A DNA stretch of 40,735 bases from assembly GCA_015487635.1 (NCBI GenBank), contig WFPM01000016.1, positions 1-40,735 on the forward strand. Reading direction: 5' to 3'. Position numbers and translations under genes: made by a program. Numbering within the stretch: the first letter of the stretch is position 1; each line of letters opens with the position of its first letter. Below, piece after piece: positions 9,562-21,535 of this stretch. The notes beneath the pieces are model-generated. The model did no database searches and had not been told where the DNA came from. It saw nothing but the letters and a program-made list of their open reading frames with translations. The stretch comes from Rhodothermus sp. GTDB lineage: Bacteria; Bacteroidota; Rhodothermia; Rhodothermales; Rhodothermaceae.

Positions 9562-10034
9562 ATGGCACGCTTTGAACTGCTGGTCAACGGAACCCGGCAT
9601 ACGGTCGATGTGCCGCCGGACATGCCGCTGCTCTGGGTGCTGCGGGATGTGCTGGGGCTCACGGGTACCAAATTCGGCTGCGGCAAGGCGCTCTGCGGCG
9701 CCTGCACGGTGCATCTGAGCGGCACGCCGGTGCGCTCGTGTGTGCTGCCGGTCTCGGCCGTGGTCGGACAGCCTATTACTACGATCGAAGGGCTGGATCC
9801 GGAAGGGAATCACCCGCTGCAGCGGGCCTGGCGTGAGCTGAACGTATCGCAATGTGGCTATTGCCAGGCCGGTCAGCTCATGACGGCCGCCGCGCTGCTG
9901 CGGCAGAACCCGAATCCCACCGACGAAGACATCATCGCCGCCATGGCCGGTAATCTGTGCCGTTGCGGCACCTACCACCGCATCCGTCAAGCGATTCATC
10001 GGGCCGCGGAAATCATGCGGCAGGAGGGTACGCA

Positions 10035-10038
<4 letters not shown>
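9562..10038 (+). CDS. (2Fe-2S)-binding small subunit of a xanthine dehydrogenase-family molybdenum hydroxylase (isoquinoline 1-oxidoreductase alpha-like)
   Basis: [20 protein letters not shown] and [16 protein letters not shown]...[12 protein letters not shown] cluster-binding motifs. Confidence 0.93.
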
Positions 10039-12266
<2,228 letters not shown>

Positions 12267-12308
12267 CGTTCCTTCCTGAGCAGCCTGGAACGGACGCGCT
12301 GCTGTGGC

Positions 12309-13271
12309 GTGAAGGAGGCCGTTCCCGAAAAGCAGGCAGGCAAACGCATCATGCCGGACGGATTCGGTTCGACGGCCTCGGTGCCGGCGCTGCCGCGCTG
12401 GCGCATCTGGGTGCTGGCCGCCCGCCCCAAGACGCTGGCGGCGGCCATTGCGCCCGTACTCATGGGTACGGCCATGGCCTGGGCCGACGGCGGCTTTCAC
12501 CTGCTTTCGGCGCTTTTTGCCCTGATCGGCGCGCTGCTGATCCAGATCGGGACGAACTTCGCCAACGATTATGCCGACTACCTGAAGGGCGCCGACACGG
12601 CCACCCGCAAGGGCCCGCTGCGGGTGACGGCGGCCGGGCTGGTGACGCCCGAGGCCATGCGGCGTGCCACTGCCCTGACGTTCGCGCTGGCTGTCGTGGC
12701 CGGCCTTTACCTGATCTGGCGGGGCGGCTGGCCCGTGCTGGCCATCGGGTTGCTTTCGATCCTGTTCGGCATCCTGTACACGAGCGGTCGCTATGCACTC
12801 GCCTATCTGGGACTGGGCGAGCTTTTCGTGCTCATCTTTTTCGGACCGGTGGCCGTGGGCGGCACCTATTACGTGCAGACGCTCACGATCACGCAGGAAG
12901 TGCTGCTGATGGGCCTGGCGCCGGGGCTGATCTCGACGGGCATCCTGCTGGTGAACAACGTTCGGGACATCGAGGAAGACCGCCAGGCTGGCAAGCGGAC
13001 GCCCGTGGTGCGTTTCGGGCGGATGTTCGGGGTGGGACTGTACGCTTTCTGCCTGTTAGGTGCACTGCTGCTGCCGGTCGTCTGGTATCTGCTCACCTAC
13101 CGGCATGGGGGGGCGATGGCCGTGCTGGCGCTGCTGCCGGCCTGCGTGCGTGCCATCCAGACGCTGGCGCTTGAGCGGGATGGTGCCGTGCTGAACGCGC
13201 TGCTGGCGGCCACCGGACGTCTGCTCCTGCTCTATAGTCTGCTGTTTTCGATCGGATGGATTCTGACCTGA
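12309..13271 (+). CDS. menA: 1,4-dihydroxy-2-naphthoate polyprenyltransferase
   Basis: UbiA family: [77 protein letters not shown]. Start may instead be ATG 12351. Confidence 0.92.
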   Translation: MKEAVPEKQAGKRIMPDGFGSTASVPALPRWRIWVLAARPKTLAAAIAPVLMGTAMAWADGGFHLLSALFALIGALLIQIGTNFANDYADYLKGADTATRKGPLRVTAAGLVTPEAMRRATALTFALAVVAGLYLIWRGGWPVLAIGLLSILFGILYTSGRYALAYLGLGELFVLIFFGPVAVGGTYYVQTLTITQEVLLMGLAPGLISTGILLVNNVRDIEEDRQAGKRTPVVRFGRMFGVGLYAFCLLGALLLPVVWYLLTYRHGGAMAVLALLPACVRAIQTLALERDGAVLNALLAATGRLLLLYSLLFSIGWILT

Positions 13272-13277
13272 GCGGCC

Positions 13278-14357
13278 ATGCCCGAACGCACCTGGCGCCT
13301 GTTTCGCTTCTGCGTGCCGCTGGCGATGCCGCTGCCGTCCGGTATGTCGGTGCGTCAGGGCTGGCTGGTGCAGGTGCAGGGAGGCGGTGCGGTTGGCTGG
13401 GGCGAGGTGGCACCGCTGCCGGGCTTCAGCCGCGAAACGCCGGAGGCGGCCTTTCAGGCGCTGCAGGAGTTGCTTCCACGTCTGACTTCCATGCCGGAAG
13501 TGTTTACGTTTGCAGAATGGACCGAAACCGTGGCGCCGCTGCTGGTCGGCGCGCCTGCTTCGGTGCGGTGGGGGCTGGAACTGGCGCTTGCGAGCTGGCA
13601 GGCCGCCCGCGCGGGAAAACGACTGGACACCTGGCTGGCGCCCGATCCGTTGCCTGGGGTCTCGATCAACGCACTGGTACCGATCGGTTGGCGTGAGCGT
13701 CCTGAGTGCCTGGCGGCGATCCGGTCAGCCGGATACCGGACGGTCAAAGTCAAGGTGGGTAAATATACACCAGAAGAAGCAGTGCGGTGCGTGCAGCAGC
13801 TCCGGGATATGCTGGACAGAGAAATAACGCTGCGGGTGGACGCGAATCGGGCCTGGACGCTGCACGAAGCGCTGACGTTCGCCGAAGCAGTGGCCGATCT
13901 GGAGATTGACTACGTCGAGGAGCCGCTGCGCGATCCGGAGAAGCTTCGGGAATTTGTGCGACGGAGTCCGGTGCCGGTGGCACTCGACGAGACGCTGGCC
14001 GAGCAGCCGGAACGGCCCCTGAGTTGCTGGGAAGGGGTGGCCGCTGTGGTGCTGAAGCCATCGCTGATCGGCGGGCTGCTGCACGCCTGGCGCCGTGCAG
14101 AGGAGGCGAGTGTGCTGGGAATGACGGTGGTCTGGAGCGCGGCTTTCGAGACCGGTATCGGCACGCGCGGATTACTGGCACTGGCGGCCGCTTCCCGGAG
14201 CATGGCAGCGGCCGGACTGGATCCCTACCGATGGCTGGCCGACGACGTACTGCATCCCCGACTGGCATTGCAGCCGGAAATGTCGGTGGGTGAAGCGTTA
14301 GCCGGCTCTTGGCATCCCAACCCGACCGTGCTGGAGACGATCGATGTCGTCGCGTGA
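13278..14357 (+). CDS. menC: o-succinylbenzoate synthase (enolase superfamily)
   Basis: GYRTVKVKVG, LRVDANRAWTLHEAL, DYVEEPL, VALDETL, VVLKPSLIGGL; located between menA and menE. Confidence 0.9.
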   Translation: MPERTWRLFRFCVPLAMPLPSGMSVRQGWLVQVQGGGAVGWGEVAPLPGFSRETPEAAFQALQELLPRLTSMPEVFTFAEWTETVAPLLVGAPASVRWGLELALASWQAARAGKRLDTWLAPDPLPGVSINALVPIGWRERPECLAAIRSAGYRTVKVKVGKYTPEEAVRCVQQLRDMLDREITLRVDANRAWTLHEALTFAEAVADLEIDYVEEPLRDPEKLREFVRRSPVPVALDETLAEQPERPLSCWEGVAAVVLKPSLIGGLLHAWRRAEEASVLGMTVVWSAAFETGIGTRGLLALAAASRSMAAAGLDPYRWLADDVLHPRLALQPEMSVGEALAGSWHPNPTVLETIDVVA

Positions 14358-15783
14358 GACAAGCTGTCCACTGTTTCGCTGGAACCGGGAGACGCCGGAC
14401 CGTCCGCTGGTGCGGCTTCCGTCCGGACCGATCACGGCGGCCGAGCTGGAGGAGCGGGTCCGGCGTGCCGTCGCGCGCCTGCAGTCCGAAGGCGTGGGAC
14501 CGGCGGATCGGATCGGGCTCTGGCTGGACGATCCCCTCGTCACGTTGACGATCCTGCTGGCGCTCTGGCGCCTGCGGGCCGTGGCCTGTCTGCTAAGCAC
14601 ACGTCTGCCGGCTGCTGGCCTCGAAGCGCCGATCCACCAGGTCGGCCTGCAGGCGCTGATCACCGATCGGTCGTGCGCGACGACGTTGCCCTGCTGGCAC
14701 CCGGGGGTGCTGCAGGACGCGCCACCGACCGCTCCGGAGGCACCGCCCCGGCTGGCCATAGATCAGCACGCCGCGGTCTTTTTCACGTCGGGCAGCACCG
14801 GTGCGCCCAAAGGGGTGCTGCATACGATCGGCAACCTTATTGACAGCGCGCGTGGGGTGGTGGCGCATCTGCATCTGCAGCCGGGCGATCGGTGGCTGCT
14901 GGTGCTGCCGCTCTATCATGTGGGCGGCATGGGGGTGGTCGTCCGCTGTCTGCTGACCGGTGCCACGATCGTGATTCCGGAACAACGGGAGCCGCTCGGC
15001 CGGGCACTGGTGCACCATGCACCCACGCACGTTTCGCTGGTGCATACGCAACTCTGGCGGCTGCTGCGCGACACCGAAGGTCCGCCGCCCCGGGCGCTCC
15101 GGGCGGTGTTGCTGGGCGGCAGCGCCATTCCGGAGGAGGTGTTACAGGAGGGGGCAGTGCGGGGTTGGCCGCTGCATACCAGCTACGGCCTGACCGAAAT
15201 GGCTTCGACCGTCACGGCCACGCCGCCCGGTGCTTCGCTGGCGTTGCTGCGAACTTCCGGGCGCGTGCTGCCCTATCGGGAGCTGAAGATCGGTCCGGAC
15301 GGGGCCATCCTGGTACGCGGGCCGGTACGGTTTGTGGGCTATCTGGAAAACGGTCGGCTGCGCCGGCCCTTCGACGAGGCCGGCTGGTTCGACACGGGCG
15401 ATCTGGGGTGGCTGGACGAAGCGGGCTATCTGCACGTTGAGGGGCGGCGTGACAACCGGTTCATCTCCGGTGGTGAAAACATTCAGCCCGAAGCGATCGA
15501 GCGGGTTCTATTGCGTCTTCCTGGCGTTGCCGAGGCGGTGGTGGTGCCCGTGCCCGATCCGGAATTCGGCGAGCGTCCGGCCGCTTTTGTGCGAATAGAA
15601 GGGGAACGGTGGGAGCCCGAGCGCTGGCGAGCGGAGCTGCGCCGGGCGTTGCCGGGTTTTATGGTGCCGGTGGCGTTCTGGCCCTGGCCCGAATTGCCGG
15701 ACGGTGGCCTCAAAGCTTCTCGGCGGCTTCTGCAAGAAGAAGCTCGGCGACGCTGGCCTCCGGCCGAGCGGGGAGCCGGGTGA
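14344..15783 (+). CDS. menE: o-succinylbenzoate-CoA ligase (AMP-dependent synthetase)
   Basis: FFTSGSTGAPKGVLHT, LLGGSAIPEE, SYGLTEMAS, WFDTGDLGWLDEAGYLHVEGRRDNRFISGGENIQPEAIE. Confidence 0.92.
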   Translation: MSSRETSCPLFRWNRETPDRPLVRLPSGPITAAELEERVRRAVARLQSEGVGPADRIGLWLDDPLVTLTILLALWRLRAVACLLSTRLPAAGLEAPIHQVGLQALITDRSCATTLPCWHPGVLQDAPPTAPEAPPRLAIDQHAAVFFTSGSTGAPKGVLHTIGNLIDSARGVVAHLHLQPGDRWLLVLPLYHVGGMGVVVRCLLTGATIVIPEQREPLGRALVHHAPTHVSLVHTQLWRLLRDTEGPPPRALRAVLLGGSAIPEEVLQEGAVRGWPLHTSYGLTEMASTVTATPPGASLALLRTSGRVLPYRELKIGPDGAILVRGPVRFVGYLENGRLRRPFDEAGWFDTGDLGWLDEAGYLHVEGRRDNRFISGGENIQPEAIERVLLRLPGVAEAVVVPVPDPEFGERPAAFVRIEGERWEPERWRAELRRALPGFMVPVAFWPWPELPDGGLKASRRLLQEEARRRWPPAERGAG

Positions 15784-15801
15784 GCGCCCGGAACCAGCCG
15801 T

Positions 15802-16917
15802 TCAGCTCAGGCGCTCCATCCAGAAGAAGAGGATGTCGTCGTCGAACGTGTCGGTATTGCAACGGCTCAGAATACCCTGCAGTAGCGTCTGGACGGGATC
15901 TTCGGCGCCGACCATCTGAGGGGCCAGCTCGCACAGGCCTTCTTCGCCGAGCATTTCGCCCGAAGCCGTGCGCTGCTCCATCAGTCCGTCTGTGTAGAGC
16001 AGCAGGCCACCGCCTGTCGGGATGGTAATCGTTGCGTCTTGAAACGTGGCGTTGGAATCGAGCCCCAGGATCAGATCGCTGTATTCGACCACTTCGGCCG
16101 TCTGGCGGTCTTTGACCAGAATAGGACGGCAGTGGCCTGCGTTGGCATAAGTGACCTCGTGCGTGGTGGGATCCCACCGGAGAATCAGTAGCGAGGCGAA
16201 CGTCTCCTCCATGACGGTGTCCTGCATCAGTACGTGGTTGACCCGTCGGAGGAGTTCGGCGGGCGACTGCGAGGTCTGGAGCATGGCGTAGAGCGTGCCC
16301 CGGATGTAACTGAGAAAGCTGAACGCATAAAACTTGGCCTGCAGACCTTTGCCCATCACGTCGCCGATCGTGATAAAGAACGAGCCGCTCGGGTGTTGCG
16401 TCCAGTCGAAAAAGTCGCCGCCGCCATATTCCTTGGGGCTGTTGTGAAAGTAGAGTCGGTAGCCCGGAACGGACGGGAGCTGCTTGGGCATGAGCTTTTT
16501 GGAGAAATCCTGCCCGATACGGGCATCGAGCTGGCTCTGGAAGTATTTGGTGCGTTCCAGCAGGCGTTCGATGCGGGCAAGGAGTTGGTCGATGTCGAAG
16601 GGCTTGGTGATGTAGTCGTCGACGCCCATGCGCATGCCGCGCATGCGGCTGTGTTCGTCGGCCTTGGCCGTCAGGAAGATGAACGGTATGGCCCGTGTTT
16701 CCTTACGGCTCTGCAGAGCCTGCTGAAGGGCAAACCCGTCCATCTTCGGCATCATGATGTCCGAGATGATCAGGTCGGGGATCTCCTCCAGCACGAGCTG
16801 GAGGGCCTCCTCGCCGTTGGCGGCCGAGCGCACTCGGTAGTATTTGCTCAGCCGGTACTCGAGCAGTCGGCGGAGCGTGTGCTCGTCCTCGACCACTAAA
16901 ATGGAATATCGAGCCAT
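15802..16917 (-). CDS. response regulator receiver fused to PP2C/SpoIIE-type (RsbU-like) phosphatase
   Basis: ILVVEDEHTLRRLL...DLIISDIMMPKMDGFA (REC); YGGGDFFDW, TIGDVMGKGLQAKF, YANAGHCRP, LLLYTDGLMEQR, DTFDDDILFFWMERL (PP2C). Confidence 0.92.
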   Translation of the reverse strand: MARYSILVVEDEHTLRRLLEYRLSKYYRVRSAANGEEALQLVLEEIPDLIISDIMMPKMDGFALQQALQSRKETRAIPFIFLTAKADEHSRMRGMRMGVDDYITKPFDIDQLLARIERLLERTKYFQSQLDARIGQDFSKKLMPKQLPSVPGYRLYFHNSPKEYGGGDFFDWTQHPSGSFFITIGDVMGKGLQAKFYAFSFLSYIRGTLYAMLQTSQSPAELLRRVNHVLMQDTVMEETFASLLILRWDPTTHEVTYANAGHCRPILVKDRQTAEVVEYSDLILGLDSNATFQDATITIPTGGGLLLYTDGLMEQRTASGEMLGEEGLCELAPQMVGAEDPVQTLLQGILSRCNTDTFDDDILFFWMERLS

Positions 16918-17348
16918 GGATCTTCGTCTTTGGCCATGGTGAAGATCAGACGATGCCGTCCGTCTTTCAGGCGAATGTAGTTGAGTTTTTTCGTACAGGC
17001 GCGAATAAAGTGTAGACCCATGCCTCGTTCGGGGAATGCTTCCTGGATCGACGGGTTCGTTTCGAGACGGCCGTTCAGATCGAACCCTTCCGAATTGTCA
17101 TCGATGAAGCACTCGACTTCTCTGCCGTTGCAGCGGATGGTCAGCTCGATGGACGGTAATCGGTTGCCAAAGCGCGCATGCTGGACCAGATTGGCCAGCC
17201 ACTCATGGACGGTTAGTTGTACGCGATAGCGCAGGTCTTCGTCTTCCGGAGGCAGGGGAAGACCCACGTCCGGTCTCGCAAAAAGGGCATGCACCCGGTC
17301 GATCAGATCCTCCAGGTTGTTGAATCGGTAACGCACTTCTTTCATCAT
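16896..17348 (-). CDS. anti-sigma-type serine kinase / HATPase_c_2 (RsbW-like)
   Basis: VHEWLANLVQHA (N box), CFIDDNSEGFD, ERGMGLHFIRACTKKLNY; overlaps the REC-PP2C gene by 22 bp. Start at 17348 or 17345 preferred over 17363. Confidence 0.88.
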   Translation of the reverse strand: MMKEVRYRFNNLEDLIDRVHALFARPDVGLPLPPEDEDLRYRVQLTVHEWLANLVQHARFGNRLPSIELTIRCNGREVECFIDDNSEGFDLNGRLETNPSIQEAFPERGMGLHFIRACTKKLNYIRLKDGRHRLIFTMAKDEDPWLDIPF

Positions 17349-17411
17349 GGATTCGGGCCACATCCAGGTAAGGGGGCAGGATCAACCCGGCAGCCGGGCC
17401 TGTCGTGCTCG

Positions 17412-17756
17412 TCAGGTTTGCTGCAACGCCTCCTGCGCCGCCTCGACCGTGGGAAACTGCCGGAAAACCTTGTACGTTCGCGTCAACTGCACGACCACCT
17501 GTACGGGCCGCGAGACCGACGCAAAGACGACCTGGCCATTGCGCGGTGAAACCTGCCGGTACAGGGAAAAAATGGCGCCCAGTCCCGTGGAGTCCAGGAT
17601 GCCCGTTTCGGAAAAATCCAGAATGAAATTGCGGACGCCGTTTTGCACCTGTTCCTGGCAGATGGCCTTGAATTCCGCCGCGTTGCGAAAGTCCAGCGCC
17701 TTGCCGACGCGAATGACGACGGTTTCCGCATTCAGGGGTTCGACCGAGAAACTCAT
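17412..17756 (-). CDS. STAS-domain anti-sigma factor antagonist (RsbV-like)
   Basis: NFILDFSETGILDSTGLGAIFSLYRQV with the phosphorylatable-Ser region DSTGLG; start ATG at 17756. Confidence 0.9.
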   Translation of the reverse strand: MSFSVEPLNAETVVIRVGKALDFRNAAEFKAICQEQVQNGVRNFILDFSETGILDSTGLGAIFSLYRQVSPRNGQVVFASVSRPVQVVVQLTRTYKVFRQFPTVEAAQEALQQT

Positions 17757-17803
17757 GACCGACGGGTTGTGCATCACACGTTTGGGGGCTGGTTCCGGGT
17801 GGT

Positions 17804-17836
17804 TGAAAGTATCGTCCGGTCCGGGTGTGGCTAAAA
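17804..17836 (-). promoter_or_regulatory. candidate Bacteroidota-type promoter (TTTT-N21-TACTTTCA on minus strand) for the STAS gene
   Basis: Resembles the -33 TTTG / -7 TAnnTTTG architecture; about 48 nt before the ATG. Confidence 0.35.
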
Positions 17837-17934
17837 CGCACGTTTCCAGACCGGACGGTTGGGGCTTCAAACACCATACCACCCGGGGCCCTATATAGTA
17901 CAACCTTTCCCCACAAAAGGAAAGCCCAGCGCCC

Positions 17935-18633
17935 ATGCAGATTCACGTTGAAAATCAGATTCCGCGGAGCGATGCGCTGCTCGGTCTGATCCGTGCGGAA
18001 GGCGTGCACGTCACGACCGAGCCGGAAGGGTTGGCCGAAGCGCTGCAACAGTTGCTTGCCGGACGGAAACAATTGCCGCCTGAGCTGGAGGCGCGCCGGC
18101 AGGCCGTGCGCAATCTGCTGCGCAACGGCCGCTACAAACCTACCGGCCGCGCCAAACCGGCCAGCGAATACCTGCTCCGGGAGGCGCAGGCTGGCAACTT
18201 CCCCCGCATCAACGGCCCTGTGGACGTGGCCAACTATATCAGCCTGCTGCACATGCTGCCAGTGTCGCTCTGGGACCTGGACCGTGCAAGCGCTACACAC
18301 TTTCGCTTTCGGCTGGGACGTACAGGCGAAGCCTACGTGTTCAACACGGCCGGGCAGCAGATTGACCTGACGGACCTGATCGTCGGCTGTCGCGTGGATC
18401 CGGACTCCGGTGCAGACGAACCCATTGTCAATCCGGTCAAAGACAGCCTGGCCACCAAGACGGTCGAGGCGACCACGCGTGTAGTGGCCTGCGTCTATGC
18501 GCCCGCTGCGGCGGTTTCTGTGGAAGCGCTGGCGGCCATCTGCCGGGACTTTGCGGACTGGCTGGCACGCTGCGGCGACCGCGTGGAGACGGCCTGGGCT
18601 GTGTTGCCGCCGGAGCAGACCGTGACGGTATGA
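17935..18633 (+). CDS. stand-alone B3/B4 (PheT-type) domain protein
   Basis: GPVDVANYISLLHMLPVSLWDLD ... IVNPVKDSLATKTVEATTRVVACVYAP matches the B3/4 editing-domain pattern of PheRS beta and its free-standing paralogs. Confidence 0.75.
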   Translation: MQIHVENQIPRSDALLGLIRAEGVHVTTEPEGLAEALQQLLAGRKQLPPELEARRQAVRNLLRNGRYKPTGRAKPASEYLLREAQAGNFPRINGPVDVANYISLLHMLPVSLWDLDRASATHFRFRLGRTGEAYVFNTAGQQIDLTDLIVGCRVDPDSGADEPIVNPVKDSLATKTVEATTRVVACVYAPAAAVSVEALAAICRDFADWLARCGDRVETAWAVLPPEQTVTV

Positions 18634-19199
18634 AACGCATGCTACAGGGCATGCTGCTGGCGGGCACGCTGCTGGTGGCCGCCTGCCGACAGTCTCCTGC
18701 GCCCGAAGTGGTAGCGGCTGTGCAGGCCGAGCAGGAGCCCGAGCAGGAGAGCTGGCAGGTCGATTACCGGCTTTCCATTGACGGCCGGCCCCGAGCGCGT
18801 CTGCTGGCTGCCCATCTGATCCGCCAGGAATTGCCCGAAAGCTCCTACGTGGTGCTTGAGGGCACGAGCGACATGCCGGTCCGGGGCTGGATCTTCACCC
18901 TGGAAGGCGATTCGGCCGCCACGCTGCGAGCCCGGCGCATCGTGTATAATGAAAACGCCCGCCGTTTCGAGGCCGAGGACGAAGTGGAAGTGATCACCCG
19001 GGAAGGAAGACGGCTCCTGACCGATCGGTTGCGCTGGTACGAAGATCGGCAGCGGCTTTATGCGCCGGGTTTCGTGCGCCTGCTGGCGCCTGATGAGCAG
19101 GTGGAAGGCTTTGAGCTGGAAGCCGACGAACAGCTGACAAGCTACCGGCTGCGCCGCGTGACCGGCCATGTCGTCATCGAAGAGGAAACGTCCGAATGA
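18630..19199 (+). CDS. lptC: LptC-like lipoprotein (LPS export, periplasmic)
   Basis: Lipobox-like LLVAACRQ; position immediately before OstA-like and LptB genes; RARRIVYNENARRFEAEDEVEVITREGRRLLTDRLRWYEDRQRLYA. Confidence 0.7.
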   Translation: MKRMLQGMLLAGTLLVAACRQSPAPEVVAAVQAEQEPEQESWQVDYRLSIDGRPRARLLAAHLIRQELPESSYVVLEGTSDMPVRGWIFTLEGDSAATLRARRIVYNENARRFEAEDEVEVITREGRRLLTDRLRWYEDRQRLYAPGFVRLLAPDEQVEGFELEADEQLTSYRLRRVTGHVVIEEETSE

Positions 19200-20686
19200 G
19201 TGCACGTCTGCTCCTGCTATTACTGATGGGATGGGGACTTGCCCCGGCGCTCCGGGCGCAACCGGCCGATACGAGCCGTCGCCCGGTGGCGCTTAAAGCC
19301 GATTCGCTCGTCGGAGGTGTGGATGCGGACGGCCGGCGTTTCCGTGAGCTGATCGGGCATGTTGTTCTAAAGCAGGACTCAACCCGACTCTGGGCCGAGC
19401 GCGCTACCCAGTGGCCAGAGGAGCGGCTTATTCGCTTCGTGGGGAACGTTCGCATTGTGGAGCGTGGCGACTCGCTCCAGGCCGACACGATCTACTACGA
19501 TAGCCGCCAGAAGGTCGGGCGCGCCATCGGACGTGTGCGCCTCTGGGACGGCACGGTAACGTTGGAAGCGCCGCTGGGCTGGTACTACACGCGGGAAAAG
19601 CGGGCGGTCTTCGAAGCCGGCGTGCGTCTGGCCGACAGCGCCGCCGTGCTCACCAGCCAGCGCGGCGTGTACTGGTCCGATGAGAAACGCGCCGAGTTTT
19701 ACGGAAGCGTCCGGCTCGAAGGAAAAAACCGTTATCTGGAGGCCGATACGGTCATCTACTTTCGCGATACCGAGGTGGCCCTGGCCCGGGGACGCGTCTT
19801 CATCGAGCAGCAGGACACGTCCGATGACGGTACGGTCACGCGCACGTTACTGTTTGGCCGACAGGCCTTTAACAACGAGCAGACCGGCTACAGTCGGATG
19901 ACGGGGCGGCCGCTGCTGGTGCTGTTGCGGCCGGACTCCACCGGCCGGATTGATACGCTGCTCGTGCGGGCCGGCCAGCTGCACTTTACGCGACAGGACT
20001 CGTTGCGGCGTCTGGTGGCCACCGATTCCGTTCGGCTCTGGCAGCGACGGTTGGCCGCCCGCGCCGACTCGCTGGTGTACGACCGGATCGTTCGGGATGG
20101 TGCGGTGGTGTGGGAAGAGGTGCGTCTGTTTGGCGAACCGATCGCCTGGTTCGAGGAAACGCAGGTCTTCGGCGATACGCTCTGGTTGCATGGCAGCGGC
20201 GATCGCGACACACTCCGGGTGTTTCCGAATGCTTTCGTCGTGCAGCGCGATACGGTACTCGATCGGCTCCAGCAGCTCAAAGGACGGCGACTAGTAGGCT
20301 ACTTCGAACAGGACTCGCTCCGCCAGCTTGTGGTCGGCCCTAACGCCGAGGCGATCTATTACCTGCGCGATCGAAACGATTCGCTCCGGGGGGCTGTGCG
20401 TGTCTCCGGCGATGAGATCACCTTCTGGTTCGCCGGCGACCGGGTGCGACGGGTGCGGGTGCAGGGGGGCGTGCAGGGCGTGCAGTACGACCGTGACCGA
20501 ATCCCGGAGCCCTTCCAGCTCGAGGGCTTTCGATGGGTGCCGGAACTTCGGCCCGATCCGGCCGATTTGCTTCGGGAAACCTGGATCCGGCAACGGCTGC
20601 GCACCGCGCCGGAGTGGCGGCGGCCTTCGCCGCTGGTGATGCCGGCCTCGAACCCTACCGCCTATGAGCGCGCCGGAAACCACTGA
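19196..20686 (+). CDS. OstA-like organic solvent tolerance / LPS transport protein
   Basis: Signal peptide; repeated beta-jellyroll motifs ([57 protein letters not shown]). Confidence 0.8.
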   Translation: MSARLLLLLLMGWGLAPALRAQPADTSRRPVALKADSLVGGVDADGRRFRELIGHVVLKQDSTRLWAERATQWPEERLIRFVGNVRIVERGDSLQADTIYYDSRQKVGRAIGRVRLWDGTVTLEAPLGWYYTREKRAVFEAGVRLADSAAVLTSQRGVYWSDEKRAEFYGSVRLEGKNRYLEADTVIYFRDTEVALARGRVFIEQQDTSDDGTVTRTLLFGRQAFNNEQTGYSRMTGRPLLVLLRPDSTGRIDTLLVRAGQLHFTRQDSLRRLVATDSVRLWQRRLAARADSLVYDRIVRDGAVVWEEVRLFGEPIAWFEETQVFGDTLWLHGSGDRDTLRVFPNAFVVQRDTVLDRLQQLKGRRLVGYFEQDSLRQLVVGPNAEAIYYLRDRNDSLRGAVRVSGDEITFWFAGDRVRRVRVQGGVQGVQYDRDRIPEPFQLEGFRWVPELRPDPADLLRETWIRQRLRTAPEWRRPSPLVMPASNPTAYERAGNH

Positions 20687-21413
20687 ACTGCGGGCTGAAG
20701 GGCTCTTCAAGCGCTATCGCAAGCGCTTTGTGGTGCAGGACGTCAGCCTGCGGGTCCGCCAGGGTGAGATCGTGGGGTTGCTCGGCCCGAACGGGGCCGG
20801 CAAGACAACCACTTTCTACATGATCGTGGGCATGGTGCGGCCCAATGCGGGCAAGATTTTTCTGGGCGATCGCGAGATCACGCACCTGCCCATGTACCGC
20901 CGGGCGCGGCTGGGGGTGGGGTATCTGGCTCAGGAAGCGTCCATCTTCCGTCAGCTAACCGTCGAGGAAAATCTGGAAGCCGTGCTGGAATTTCAGCCGC
21001 TGAACCGGGCCGAGCGGCGGGCACGCGTGGAGCAGTTGCTGCAGGAATTCGGCCTGGAGCGTGTGCGGCGCTCGAAGGGCTACATGCTCTCAGGCGGCGA
21101 GCGACGCCGCACGGAGATCGCCCGAGCACTGGCCACGCGCCCGCGCTTTCTGCTGCTGGACGAACCCTTTGCCGGAATCGACCCGATTGCCGTCGAAGAG
21201 CTCATGGCGCTGGTGGCCGACCTGCGGGCGCGTGGCATCGGCGTACTCATCACTGACCACAACGTGCACGAAACGCTGGCCATTACCGACCGCGCCTATC
21301 TGCTCTACGAAGGGCGCATCTTTCAGCACGGAACCGCCGAAGAACTGGCAGCCGATCCTGAAGTGCGCCGCCGCTATCTGGGTGAGAAGTTCACGCTGGA
21401 GCGTTACCGCTGA
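20664..21413 (+). CDS. lptB: LPS export ABC transporter ATP-binding protein
   Basis: [22 protein letters not shown] (Walker A), [44 protein letters not shown]; LptB-type. Confidence 0.95.
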   Translation: MSAPETTELRAEGLFKRYRKRFVVQDVSLRVRQGEIVGLLGPNGAGKTTTFYMIVGMVRPNAGKIFLGDREITHLPMYRRARLGVGYLAQEASIFRQLTVEENLEAVLEFQPLNRAERRARVEQLLQEFGLERVRRSKGYMLSGGERRRTEIARALATRPRFLLLDEPFAGIDPIAVEELMALVADLRARGIGVLITDHNVHETLAITDRAYLLYEGRIFQHGTAEELAADPEVRRRYLGEKFTLERYR

Positions 21414-21474
21414 ATACGCTTCGGGATCGCAGTGCTTCTGCGGGTGCCTTCGTGGTTTGCTCCGAATGAGTACC

Positions 21475-21526
21475 TGTTTGTAGGCAGACTCGGAGCAAAG
21501 CGAATTGCCGAACGAGAAATTGTCAC
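21475..21526 (+). repeat. degenerate hairpin repeat, copy C (ctgtttgtaggcagactcggagcaaagcgaattgccgaacgagaaattgtcac)
   Basis: Aligns with copies A/B; overlaps an inverted repeat TTTGCTCCGA (21456-21465) / TCGGAGCAAA (21490-21499). Confidence 0.6.
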
Positions 21527-21535
21527 ATTCCCTCG

